Source of the DNA: Larkinella soli
GTDB taxonomy: Bacteria; Bacteroidota; Bacteroidia; Cytophagales; Spirosomataceae
Length of the DNA stretch: 64,000 nt
Direction: 5' to 3'
Assembly (NCBI RefSeq): GCF_003703975.1
Contig: NZ_QTJY01000011.1
Coordinates: forward strand, 124,001 to 188,000
Shown piece by piece: positions 16,015 to 24,298 of the stretch; positions within the stretch are counted from its first letter, which is position 1; every line of letters begins with the position of its first letter. The translations under genes were made by a program, and so were the position numbers. The notes under the pieces are model-generated. The model had not been told where the DNA came from, ran no database searches, and worked only from the letters and a program-made list of their open reading frames with translations.

Positions 16015-17106
16015 TTACCACAAAAACCGGTCATACCACACCTGCAAAGACGCAGGCAGTTCCGGACATTCTCCGCTCCGCTTCGGCTCTTGCCGCAGAA
16101 TAAACCAGTGGTCGAAATCCCGGAGAAACCGATCCGGCAGCCCGGTTTCGGCGGGCGCCTGCGGACTAAGGATCATCAATGAGCCGGCCGGCCCGAAGGC
16201 CAGCAGGGAATACCGGCTCAGAAAGCGACGGCAGGACGGATGGCCCGGGTCGAGCAGCAGGAACCGGTATCCGAATCCGGAAGGCCCGGCCTGTACCCGC
16301 CCGCCCCATTTGGCTTTGAACCGGAGAACGCCGTTTTCCAGGTAGGCAGGGGTGCCTCCGAGCTGAAGTTCGGTTTTTCCGAGGGCTATCGCCCGGCGGA
16401 TCGTGAACCAGTAGGCGGCCGGAATGGCCCCGGCCTGCACCCAATGCGGGTCGTTGTCGAGCCAGCCGAGCCGCATCAGCTCATAGTCGCTCTCCCCGAT
16501 TCGGTTCAGAAATGCCGCCACACAGCGCCCTTCCAGCCAAACCTGGATGAACTCACAGGCTCCGGACCGCATCAGGTCGGTGACCCCGGCTTCGGGCATG
16601 ATGTAGGCTTCGTCGCCGTGGCGACCCCGCATCGAGGGTTCGTAATAGCGACGGTAAAATTCGCCCGCCCAGCCGGGATCGGTCGTAATTTCAAAGGCAA
16701 ACGAGCTTCTTTCGGCTTTCCGGACATCATTTTTCCCGGACCGGGGCAGGTGTTCGAAAAAGATCCGGGGATCATCGGGAAGCGGAATGGTCAAAGGCAC
16801 ATACCGGGGAACCCGCAGGGCCTTTTCCGCCCGATCCTCCGGCAGGTCAAGGTCCGAGACCACCACCAGGCCGTGTTGTTTCAGGAGGCCCGGGGCCAGG
16901 GCCGTCCCTCCGCCGTAGAGGTGGCTCCGGGTCACCGGCGGTTCGTGTCCGTTCGGGTAAAGCCGGTTGTAGGGATGCAGGTCCCGCGGATTTCCCAACA
17001 GAGCGAAACCGTCTGGACCGGCAGCCAGGGTCCAGTAGGTATGGTTCCGGCGGAAGAGGCTCAGCCGGTTTTTCAATGGCCGGAACAGGGCCGGGAACGC
17101 AATCAT
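16015..17106 (-). CDS. BioF2/FemAB-like GNAT acyltransferase
   Basis: The 363-residue protein lacks a leader. Its C-terminal half (residues about 120-290) carries the BioF2-like acetyltransferase domain: SGKNDVRKAERSSFAFEI, FYRRYYEPSMRGRHG, EFIQVWLEGRCVAAFLNRIGES and the late LQLGGTPAYLENGVLRFKAKWGG. The family is often tied to exopolysaccharide or cell-envelope synthesis, where it moves an acyl or aminoacyl group. No envelope gene cluster surrounds it here, so the acceptor is unknown. Confidence 0.75.
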   Translation of the reverse strand: MIAFPALFRPLKNRLSLFRRNHTYWTLAAGPDGFALLGNPRDLHPYNRLYPNGHEPPVTRSHLYGGGTALAPGLLKQHGLVVVSDLDLPEDRAEKALRVPRYVPLTIPLPDDPRIFFEHLPRSGKNDVRKAERSSFAFEITTDPGWAGEFYRRYYEPSMRGRHGDEAYIMPEAGVTDLMRSGACEFIQVWLEGRCVAAFLNRIGESDYELMRLGWLDNDPHWVQAGAIPAAYWFTIRRAIALGKTELQLGGTPAYLENGVLRFKAKWGGRVQAGPSGFGYRFLLLDPGHPSCRRFLSRYSLLAFGPAGSLMILSPQAPAETGLPDRFLRDFDHWFILRQEPKRSGECPELPASLQVWYDRFLW

Positions 17107-17147
17107 TCAGCAATCAGGTTCAGGAACCGCAAAGGTAGCGAATCCTT

Positions 17148-17957
17148 TTACCGAAACCGTGAACTCATGCCGCCGTCCATGATGAGGGAATGCCCGGAAA
17201 GATATGGCGTCCCTTCCGAACAGAGCCACAGGATACCCTCCGCGGCTTCGTCCGGGGCGCCGATCCGGCCGGCCGGAATCATCTGAAGGTATTGACTGCG
17301 AATCGCTTCCAGCGCTTCCGCACTGCCGTCGGTCTGCCCCTGAAACGCTTTTTGCAGCAGGGGCGTGTCGAATGCGCCCGGAACCAAGGCGTTGATTTTA
17401 ATGCCGAAGCGGCCGTATTCCTGGGCCGCCGATTTGGTCAGCGCCAGGGCAGCCGCTTTTCCGGCCGCATACAACGACCCGCCCGCCACCCCGCCCAGCG
17501 CATTGATGGTCGAGACATTGACGATGGACCCGCCGGCGGGCTTCTGTCCCAGCATTTGGGTAATCGCCCGTTTCATCAGCCGCCAGACCGCCTTGCAATT
17601 GACGGCCAGAGCCTCCTCCAGCTCCTCTTCCCCGAATTCATGAAGCGGTTTTCCTACTCCTGCCTCCCCGGCCGCGTTGTTCACCAGCACATCCAGCCGG
17701 CCATGCCGATCGGTCAGCGTCCCGAACAGGGCGTCGACGTCCCGGGCGATAGCCAGGTCGGCAGCCACAAAATCAACCTTCCCGGCCATTCCGGCACCGT
17801 TAAGGGCCGCGGCCACCTGCCGGCCGCGGTCGGCATTTCGGGCCGTGATCATCACCGTGGCCCCGGCCTGGGCGAAGGCGCGGGCGGTCGCTTCACCGAT
17901 CCCGGAGGTTCCGCCGGTAATCAGGGCCACTTTTGCCGTAAAATCAAATTGAACCAT
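17148..17957 (-). CDS. SDR family NAD(P)-dependent oxidoreductase
   Basis: This 269-residue classical short-chain dehydrogenase shows TGGTSGIG (cofactor loop, residues about 14-21), NNAAG, and the active-site Tyr and Lys in SLYAAGKAA. The C-terminal part NALVPGAFDTPLL and GHSLIMDGGMSSRFR is typical. A serine of the catalytic triad lies in IVNVSTINALGG. The substrate is unknown. It is divergent from a second SDR gene across about 190 bases. Confidence 0.92.
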   Translation of the reverse strand: MVQFDFTAKVALITGGTSGIGEATARAFAQAGATVMITARNADRGRQVAAALNGAGMAGKVDFVAADLAIARDVDALFGTLTDRHGRLDVLVNNAAGEAGVGKPLHEFGEEELEEALAVNCKAVWRLMKRAITQMLGQKPAGGSIVNVSTINALGGVAGGSLYAAGKAAALALTKSAAQEYGRFGIKINALVPGAFDTPLLQKAFQGQTDGSAEALEAIRSQYLQMIPAGRIGAPDEAAEGILWLCSEGTPYLSGHSLIMDGGMSSRFR

Positions 17958-18146
17958 CGGTCGTTTTTTAGGACAAAGGAAAGCCGTTAACCGGCTGATG
18001 GTAGTCGGTTTACCCGGCGATTTTATCGGTATTTCTTGAGACAGACTGCGGGTGGAAGCGGGTTGGGAAGCCGGAAAGCGGAAACTTTCAAACGGACGGG
18101 GGAGTTATCACCGCAGTCTTTTTACTCTTACCGGTTTACACACAGC

Positions 18147-18863
18147 ATGGCAGAAATCATCAAAACCGCCCTCGTCACGGGGGGCACGAAGGGAATCGGC
18201 TACGGCATCGCCGAAGCGTTGATCCATCAGGGAATTCGGGTAGCGATCACGAGCCGGTCGCAGGAAGCCGCCGACGAGGCCGCAGGCGCACTGAACGGGA
18301 TTCGCGAGGGTTTCGCGCTCGGCATCGGCGCCGACGTGCGCGACCTGACCTCCCAGCAGCGGGCGGTCGATGCGCTGCTTCAGGCCTGGGGGCGCCTGGA
18401 TTACGTAATCGCCAACGCGGGCGTCGGGCACTTCGCTCCCATTCAGGACCTGAGCGCCGAAGAGTGGCATGAAACCATCGACATCAACCTGACGGGCGTG
18501 TTCTATACGCTGAAAGCCGCCGTCGATCAGCTGAAGCAGAACGAAGGGTATTTCATCACCGTCGCCAGTCTGGCCGGCACCAACTTCTTCGAGAACGGAG
18601 CCGCCTACAATGCCAGCAAATTCGGACTCGTGGGCTTCACCCAGGCCGCCATGCTCGACCTCCGGAAGTTCGGCATCAAGGTGACCACCATCATGCCCGG
18701 TTCCGTCGCCACTTATTTCAACAACCACCAGCCGAATGAAAAGGATGCCTGGAAAATCCAGCCGGAAGACATCGGCCGGATGGTCGTGGATCTCATTCGG
18801 ATGCCGGCCCGGACCCTCCCGAGCAAGATCGAGGTGCGGCCGACGATTCCGGGCGGCCGTTGA
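18147..18863 (+). CDS. SDR family oxidoreductase
   Basis: This 238-residue short-chain dehydrogenase has TGGTKGIGYGIAEALI at the N-terminus, ANAGVGHFAP, catalytic Ser in TVASLAG and Tyr/Lys in AAYNASKFGLVGF, then IMPGSVATYF. The ending, with EDIGRMVVDLIRMPARTLPSKIEVRP, is that of the YdfG/FabG-like subgroup seen in Bacteroidota. The ATG at 18147 was chosen because the family starts 10 residues before the TGG motif. It is divergent from the SDR at 17148-17957 and convergent with the lipoprotein gene 2 bases downstream. Confidence 0.92.
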   Translation: MAEIIKTALVTGGTKGIGYGIAEALIHQGIRVAITSRSQEAADEAAGALNGIREGFALGIGADVRDLTSQQRAVDALLQAWGRLDYVIANAGVGHFAPIQDLSAEEWHETIDINLTGVFYTLKAAVDQLKQNEGYFITVASLAGTNFFENGAAYNASKFGLVGFTQAAMLDLRKFGIKVTTIMPGSVATYFNNHQPNEKDAWKIQPEDIGRMVVDLIRMPARTLPSKIEVRPTIPGGR

Positions 18864-18865
18864 GC

Positions 18866-19234
18866 CTATTTGCTTACCACCTGGACCAGATACCTCTTGC
18901 GCACTTTCCCCGGACCGGCTTCTCCGGCCGGTTTTTCGCTGAAGACCACCCGCGCCGTACCGTTGGTGACGCCCTTGATCTCGAAGACCGAAGGGCCGGC
19001 GTTGCGAGGCTGGAGGGTGTCGACCGCCGGACTCACCAGCCGTTTCGACACCTCGACGACCTCGTTGTTTTCGGAGGTACCGATAAGCTGGAGGCTCGCG
19101 TCGCCCCGGCCGGAGAGTTTCACCTCACGGACTTCGCCGACCTCCACCCGGATGCGCTGCTGGCGTCCGGAACTACAGGCGGTCAGCAGACTGAGGCCGA
19201 GTGCGGAAAAAAGAAGGGTTCGATATGCTTTCAT
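18866..19234 (-). CDS. Small lipoprotein with an I42/Ig-like beta domain
   Basis: The 122-residue protein has a lipobox (LSLLTAC, C20) and so is predicted to be a lipoprotein. The mature part is all-beta: IRVEVGEVREVKLSGRGDASLQLIGTSEN, VVEVSKRL, PSVFEIKGVTNGTARVVFSE and KRYLVQVVSK. The order of strands and the G-x-ARVVF segment recall chagasin-type (I42) peptidase inhibitors, but without the full family motifs I give this only as a possibility. Its gene ends 2 bases after the convergent SDR. Confidence 0.7.
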   Translation of the reverse strand: MKAYRTLLFSALGLSLLTACSSGRQQRIRVEVGEVREVKLSGRGDASLQLIGTSENNEVVEVSKRLVSPAVDTLQPRNAGPSVFEIKGVTNGTARVVFSEKPAGEAGPGKVRKRYLVQVVSK

Positions 19235-19299
19235 ACCGCTATAACCGGGTCGGGGGGGCTGCGGTTTGAATTCCGCCGGATCGGGACAAAAACGGCCTT

Positions 19300-20628
19300 T
19301 CAGGGCCGGACAAGCTCGATCCGGTATTTTTTTCCTTTCAGTTTCTCCTCCCGAACCCGGTCGAGAACCCCGGTGGCACGGTCGGCTTTTACGGCGGCAA
19401 AGGAGAGAAAATCACCCACTTCGACCCGCCCCAGTTCTTCTTTCTCCAGCCCCCCCTTCTGAAGCAGAAACCCGACGATGTCGCCCCGGGCTATCTTGTT
19501 TTTGCGCCCCCCGCCGATGGAGAGGGTGCGGAATTCGGGCGGCCCGGGCAGGTCCGGATTTTCCGGAAGGGGAACGGTTTCCAGATCGGCCGGGACGTAG
19601 GAAGGCCGTTTTTCCTCTCCGTACAGCATCAGGTAGGCGGTGCCGGTGGCGTGCATCCGGGCGGTGCGGCCGTTGCGGTGCAGAAATTCGCTTTCCTGAA
19701 CCGGAAGCTGATAGTGAATGACATGTTTCATTTCGGGAATATCCAGCCCCCGGGCCGCCAGGTCGGTCGTGACCAGATACCGGACGCTGCCGTTGCGGAA
19801 CAGAATCAGCGCCCGCTCGCGGTACGCCTGCTCCATTCCGCCGTGGTAGACCGTCGAGCCGATGCCTTTGCGGTTCAGCGACTCACTGATCCGTTCGGCG
19901 GCCTCGCGGTGGTTGCAGAAAATCAGGGCCGGTTCGGAATGCAGGGTTCCGAGCAGCCGGTACAGGGTCTCGGTTTTATCCTTCTCCTCCGATACGACCA
20001 GCCGGAGCGTCAGGCCGGAAGCCTCCGCCGACCCGGCCGGAAAGGAAAGCCGTTGTGCTTCCTGCAACCCGGTAAAAGCCGGTATTTCGGTTCCGGCCGT
20101 GGCCGACACCAGCACCCGTTTCCGCAAGCCGGGCAGGGCGCGGATCACCTTCTCCATCTGTTCCTGAAACCCCAGTTCCAGCCCCTTGTCGAATTCGTCG
20201 AGAACGAGAGTCTGCACTCCGCTGAGGTCCACGGTGGAACGTTCGAGGTGATCGGCCAGGCGGCCGGGGGTGCCGATCAGGAGAGCCGGCGGCTCACTCA
20301 GGTTGCGGATTTCGGTCGCCATCGGGTGTCCGCCGTAGCAGACATTTACCTTGAAACCGGTCGCCATGGTTTTCCAGACCTGTTCGATCTGCATCGCCAG
20401 CTCGCGGGCAGGCACGATCACCACGGCCTGGACACCGGCCCCGTTCGGGTCGAGAAGCCGGTACAGGGGCAGCAGGTAAGCCAGCGTTTTGCCCGTTCCA
20501 GTCGGGGCATCCAGGATCACGTCGCCGGGTTGTTCCAGGATGGCCCTTCCGGCGGCTTCCTGCATCGGATTCAGGGCCTCGATGCCGAATTTTGGCAGGA
20601 TTTGTGTGTAAGACGGTTGGGGATTCAT
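19300..20628 (-). CDS. DEAD-box ATP-dependent RNA helicase
   Basis: This 442-residue protein contains the ordered helicase motifs: Q-motif region (FGIEALNPMQ), motif I APTGTGKT, Ia VPARELAMQIEQVW, Ib TPGRLADHL, motif II DEFD (a variant of DEAD), motif III SAT, then IV-VI in FCNHREAAERISE, VTTDLAARGLDIPE and HRNGRTARMHATG. The C-terminal 80 residues (NKIARGDIVGFLLQKGGLEKEELGRVEVGDFLSFAAV) look like the DbpA-type RNA-binding domain. A role in ribosome assembly or RNA remodelling is expected. Motif II reading DEFD is a mild oddity. Confidence 0.92.
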   Translation of the reverse strand: MNPQPSYTQILPKFGIEALNPMQEAAGRAILEQPGDVILDAPTGTGKTLAYLLPLYRLLDPNGAGVQAVVIVPARELAMQIEQVWKTMATGFKVNVCYGGHPMATEIRNLSEPPALLIGTPGRLADHLERSTVDLSGVQTLVLDEFDKGLELGFQEQMEKVIRALPGLRKRVLVSATAGTEIPAFTGLQEAQRLSFPAGSAEASGLTLRLVVSEEKDKTETLYRLLGTLHSEPALIFCNHREAAERISESLNRKGIGSTVYHGGMEQAYRERALILFRNGSVRYLVTTDLAARGLDIPEMKHVIHYQLPVQESEFLHRNGRTARMHATGTAYLMLYGEEKRPSYVPADLETVPLPENPDLPGPPEFRTLSIGGGRKNKIARGDIVGFLLQKGGLEKEELGRVEVGDFLSFAAVKADRATGVLDRVREEKLKGKKYRIELVRP

Positions 20629-20683
20629 GAAGTAAAATTAATCCGAACGATTCGTTTACTTTGCAACGGACACCCTCGATTTT

Positions 20684-21502
20684 ATGAAGAAAAATCTACC
20701 CGACTTCTCCCGGCATCTGCTTTTCCCGGCTCTATTCCTGCTGACGGGCTTCGGCTGGAACGGCTGCTCCCGCAAAATCGAGCCGGTGCCGGAGGACGAC
20801 ACCCTCGACTTCGTCTACCAGTATTCGGTCATCAGCGCCCTTCAGGCCGGTGTATTCGACGGCAACCTCCCCTTCGGACGGCTCAAGACCAAAGGGGATT
20901 TCGGTCTGGGAACGTTCAACCGGCTCGACGGCGAACTGGTGATCGACCAGGGCAACCGCTACCGCGTCCGCTTCGACGGAACGGTAAAGGACGTTTCGGA
21001 CCTGGATACCACCTCCTTCGTGGTGGTGAAATTTTTCAAACCCGATACCACCTTCACCGTCAACACCCCGGCGACCCGGCTTGACAGCCTGCAAAAACAG
21101 ATTGCCGGGGCGCTCCCGGCCAACCAGCTGTACGCCATCCGCATCAAAGGGCGGTTTCCGACCGTGACGGCCCGGGCCCCGGCTCCGGCGGCCAAACCGT
21201 TCCCGACCCTGACCGAGCACCTCATGCGGAACCAGTACCTGTTCAACCTCACCAATACCAGTGGGGTGGCGGTCGGTTTTCTGGTGCCGAAGTATATGGA
21301 AAAGACCAACCCGCCCGGCTTTCATTTCCATTACCTTTCCGACGACCGCAAAACGGGGGGCCATGTCCTCGACCTGACGGCGGGCAGCGTCGTCGTGGAA
21401 ATCGACCGGGCACAGGGCTACATCGTGGAAGCCAATACCCATGCCGGTTACAACCGGGTGAAGCTGGAGTCAGGGAACGACTCCCTTCCCGTTTCGTTTT
21501 AA
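20684..21502 (+). CDS. budA: Alpha-acetolactate decarboxylase, predicted exported
   Basis: The 272-residue protein follows acetolactate decarboxylase (EC 4.1.1.5): VYQYSVISALQAGVFDG, GDFGLGTFNRLDGELV and GFHFHYLSDDRKTGGHVLD. H214, H216 and H227 match the zinc-binding spacing of the Brevibacillus enzyme (2 and 11 residues). It converts acetolactate to acetoin. An N-terminal leader (MKKNLPDFSRHLLFPALFLLTGFGWNGC) ends with a cysteine, so export and possibly lipidation are predicted, although the lipobox is not classical. No acetolactate synthase or butanediol dehydrogenase gene is adjacent. Confidence 0.9.
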   Translation: MKKNLPDFSRHLLFPALFLLTGFGWNGCSRKIEPVPEDDTLDFVYQYSVISALQAGVFDGNLPFGRLKTKGDFGLGTFNRLDGELVIDQGNRYRVRFDGTVKDVSDLDTTSFVVVKFFKPDTTFTVNTPATRLDSLQKQIAGALPANQLYAIRIKGRFPTVTARAPAPAAKPFPTLTEHLMRNQYLFNLTNTSGVAVGFLVPKYMEKTNPPGFHFHYLSDDRKTGGHVLDLTAGSVVVEIDRAQGYIVEANTHAGYNRVKLESGNDSLPVSF

Positions 21503-21557
21503 ACCGGAATGCCGGGCCGGAGGGGCGGTAGCCTGCCGGAAATCCCGCCCGAATCTT

Positions 21558-21565
21558 TACCTTTG
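21558..21565 (+). promoter_or_regulatory. -7 box (TACCTTTG) for the glutamine-synthetase-like gene
   Basis: TACCTTTG matches TAnnTTTG exactly and lies 43 bases before ATG 21609. No convincing TTG is found about 20 bases upstream. Confidence 0.45.
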
Positions 21566-21608
21566 CCCGCCGGCCGGCAAGGCCCGCCCGGAACAGCCAC
21601 CGGTTCGA

Positions 21609-22982
21609 ATGCAGAAGACCGCCATGACGCCACAGCAGATTGCCGAATACATCCAGCAGAACGACGTTCAGAAGATCCGATTTGCCTTTGCCGACATCGA
21701 TGGGGTACTGCGCGGAAAGATCATCCATCGGAAAAAATTCCTGGAGGGGCTGGAAGCCGGATACGGTTTCTGCGACGTGGTCTTCGGCTGGGACATCCAC
21801 GACGCCCCGTATGACAACGTCCGGCTGACGGGCTGGCATTCGGGCTACCCCGACACGCCGACCCGCATCGACCTCGGCACGTTCCGTCGGATACCCTGGG
21901 AAGACGATCTCCCGTTTTTTCTGGCGGATTTCAGCCGTCCCGACGGTCCCGACCTGCCCGCCTGCCCGCGCAGCCTGCTGAAGCGAATTGCCGCCCAGTG
22001 CCGCGACATGGGCTATCACGCCGAATTTGCCCAGGAGTTCGAGTGGTTCAACTTCCGGGAAACCCCGCAGACGCTGCACGAAAAGGGGTTCCGCAATCCC
22101 GAGCCGCTCACGCCCGGCATGTTTGGTTATTCGATCCTCCGCCCCTCGCTTGAAAGCGCCTTTCATCAGGACCTGTTCGATCTGATGGCCGGTTTCGATA
22201 TTCCGCTGGAAGGGCTGCATACCGAAACCGGGCCGGGCGTTTATGAAGCCGCCCTCTTCCACGACGAGGTGGTCCGGGCCGCCGACAAGGCCGTCCTTTT
22301 CAAAACGGGCGTAAAGGAAATCGCCTACCGTCATGGTCTCGTGGCCACGTTCATGGCAAAGTGGAACGCCGACCTGCCCGGCTGCTCCGGCCACATCCAC
22401 CAGAGCCTTTGGGACCCGGAAAACACCCGGAATCTGTTTTACGCGCCCGACCGGCCCAATCGCATGAGCGAGCTGTTCGAGCATTACGTGGCCGGCCAGC
22501 TTCACTGCCTGCCGCAGATTCTGCCCATGTTCGCCCCGACGATCAACAGCTACAAGCGGCTGGTGGAAGGCGCCTGGGCGCCGACGACCGTTACCTGGGC
22601 CATCGGGAACCGGACGACCGCCCTGCGGGTGCTGAACGATTCGGAGGCTCATACGCGGGTCGAACACCGGGTGGCGGGGTCCGACTCCAACCCCTATCTG
22701 GCGCTGGCCGCTTCGCTGGCGTCGGGTCTGTACGGCATCCGGAATCGTCTGCCGCTGACCATCCCGCCGACGGAAGGCAACGGCTACGCCGACCTGCGCA
22801 ACGGCCGGCTGCCGGCCAATCTGTGGGAAGCCACGCAGGTTATGAAGACCTCCGAACTGGCCGCCGACCTTTTCGGAACCGGTTTTGTGGAGCATTTTAC
22901 CGCCACCCGCGAATGGGAATGGCGGCAGTACGCCCGCGCCGTGAGCGACTGGGAACTGAAACGATATTTTGAACTGGTATAG
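21609..22982 (+). CDS. Glutamine synthetase family protein (gamma-glutamyl ligase type)
   Basis: This 457-residue protein has the N-terminal beta-grasp (VQKIRFAFADIDGVLRGKII) and the catalytic domain: EGLHTETGPGVYEAAL (metal-binding glutamates), CSGHIHQSLWD, NRTTALRVL and RVEHRVAGSDSNPYLALAASLASGLYGI. It lacks the adenylylation-site loop of housekeeping GlnA and resembles PuuA/GlnA4-like gamma-glutamyl-amine ligases. The likely reaction is ATP-dependent ligation of glutamate to an amine. The kinase gene follows 47 bases downstream on the same strand, so co-transcription is likely. The amine substrate cannot be predicted. Confidence 0.88.
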   Translation: MQKTAMTPQQIAEYIQQNDVQKIRFAFADIDGVLRGKIIHRKKFLEGLEAGYGFCDVVFGWDIHDAPYDNVRLTGWHSGYPDTPTRIDLGTFRRIPWEDDLPFFLADFSRPDGPDLPACPRSLLKRIAAQCRDMGYHAEFAQEFEWFNFRETPQTLHEKGFRNPEPLTPGMFGYSILRPSLESAFHQDLFDLMAGFDIPLEGLHTETGPGVYEAALFHDEVVRAADKAVLFKTGVKEIAYRHGLVATFMAKWNADLPGCSGHIHQSLWDPENTRNLFYAPDRPNRMSELFEHYVAGQLHCLPQILPMFAPTINSYKRLVEGAWAPTTVTWAIGNRTTALRVLNDSEAHTRVEHRVAGSDSNPYLALAASLASGLYGIRNRLPLTIPPTEGNGYADLRNGRLPANLWEATQVMKTSELAADLFGTGFVEHFTATREWEWRQYARAVSDWELKRYFELV

Positions 22983-23029
22983 CGGACGGGCAGGTTTCCC
23001 GTCTCCTACCAGCCAACCCCTGAAAATGT

Positions 23030-24073
23030 ATGCGAATTATCGATTACCCGGCGATTATCCGGAAGGCGTGGGAAGGGTTCGACGCCACGCAGACCATCCA
23101 GACCATTGAAGACATCAGCGCCCGCGTTTCCACCAACCACGTGTTCCGCGTGCGGCTGGACAGCGGGGATATCGTGATTGCCAAGCTGTCGTATTTCGGG
23201 AAGTACGAACATTTCAAGGAAGACCACCGCATTATCCAGGCCCTCGCCAACAACCTGCTTTACCCCTTCGAGAATGTGCTCGCCAAATCGCTGCTGAAGA
23301 ATAACCAGGTTTATACCTTTCGCTATAAAGAGGGTCTGGTGGATGCCTGGGTGGTATTTTACAATCCGATCCGGACGATGCACAAGATGCCGCGCCGGCT
23401 CGACGAACACCACATCCGGCGGCTGGGCCAGGAGATCGGGCGGTTCCACAAGGCCTGTGCGCGGGTCAGCCCGGTGCTGCCGAAATCCTCCAAAACGCTG
23501 CGGTCCGACATCCGCGACCTGCGCGAAATCCTGGACACGGAGGAAGGCCAGTATGAACACCGGATGCACATCGGCATCCTGAAGCGGCAGTGCGATGTAT
23601 TTCTGGAAAACCGCCAGAAGCTGGTGGCGGGGGTGGTCGAAACCATGCCGGTATTCGTCGACTGGAACATCGGTAACTTCTCGGTGACGGAAAACCTGGA
23701 GCTGTACTCCCGCTGGGATTATGACTGGTTCCGGATCAGTTACCGGGTGATGGACTTTTACTTTTTCAGCCGGGTGGTTTCCGACATCGGAGACCGGACG
23801 GTGTTCAGCTACGTCATCGGGCCGCTCATGGAAGACCGCTTCCTGCTGTTCCTGAAAGAGTATCATCAGGTTTACCCGTTGACGCCCAACGAAATATATT
23901 TCATGAAGGAAGCCTACCGGTTTTTCATCCTGAATTACGTGATCAAATACGGCCGGTATTTTTTCCACCGGACCTACGCCACTAAATTACAGCATGAAGC
24001 CTTCGAGACATATTTCCGATCCATCGACGAGCAGTTCGACGCGGAGAAGATTCTGAGGGCTTTGAATATTTAA
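23030..24073 (+). CDS. Aminoglycoside-phosphotransferase-fold kinase
   Basis: The 347-residue protein shows the APH/choline-kinase core: a nucleotide-binding lobe with IVIAKLSYFGKYEHFKEDHRII, the catalytic loop VFVDWNIGNFSV (D-x4-N) and the metal-binding WDYDWFRI segment. The catalytic loop has VD in place of the usual HGD, as in some small-molecule kinases. It probably phosphorylates a hydroxyl or amino group of a small molecule. Its place between a glutamine-synthetase-like ligase and a HAD-family protein suggests a common pathway, but the gap to the HAD gene contains a repeat. Confidence 0.75.
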   Translation: MRIIDYPAIIRKAWEGFDATQTIQTIEDISARVSTNHVFRVRLDSGDIVIAKLSYFGKYEHFKEDHRIIQALANNLLYPFENVLAKSLLKNNQVYTFRYKEGLVDAWVVFYNPIRTMHKMPRRLDEHHIRRLGQEIGRFHKACARVSPVLPKSSKTLRSDIRDLREILDTEEGQYEHRMHIGILKRQCDVFLENRQKLVAGVVETMPVFVDWNIGNFSVTENLELYSRWDYDWFRISYRVMDFYFFSRVVSDIGDRTVFSYVIGPLMEDRFLLFLKEYHQVYPLTPNEIYFMKEAYRFFILNYVIKYGRYFFHRTYATKLQHEAFETYFRSIDEQFDAEKILRALNI

Positions 24074-24298
24074 TTTCCAGCCCCTACAGGGATTGGGAAG
24101 CCCTTTGTCATCCCCGCCGGTTTGTCATCCCGGGAAACGAGGGATCTGGCGGCTGAATGACCCATCTGACCGGGCGCCGAAGCACAAGATCCCTCCTCCG
24201 TCGGGATGACAAAAGGAGTGGGATGACAAAACCCCTTCCCCAAACAACCTCTCAGGGGTTTAGGGGTAAAACCGCATACAACCAAATAGCACACAGGT
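24074..24298. repeat. Intergenic imperfect inverted repeat with TGTCATCCC/GGGATGACA ends
   Basis: The 225-base gap holds two copies of TGTCATCCC on the left (24107-24130 region) and two copies of GGGATGACA on the right (24203-24231 region). Between them GAGGGATCT and AGATCCCTC form matching inner arms. The result is a long imperfect hairpin. Repeats with these ends are common between genes in many bacteria. The right flank also contains CAAAACCCCTTCCCCAAAC, which recurs in inverted form near 63793. Confidence 0.75.
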
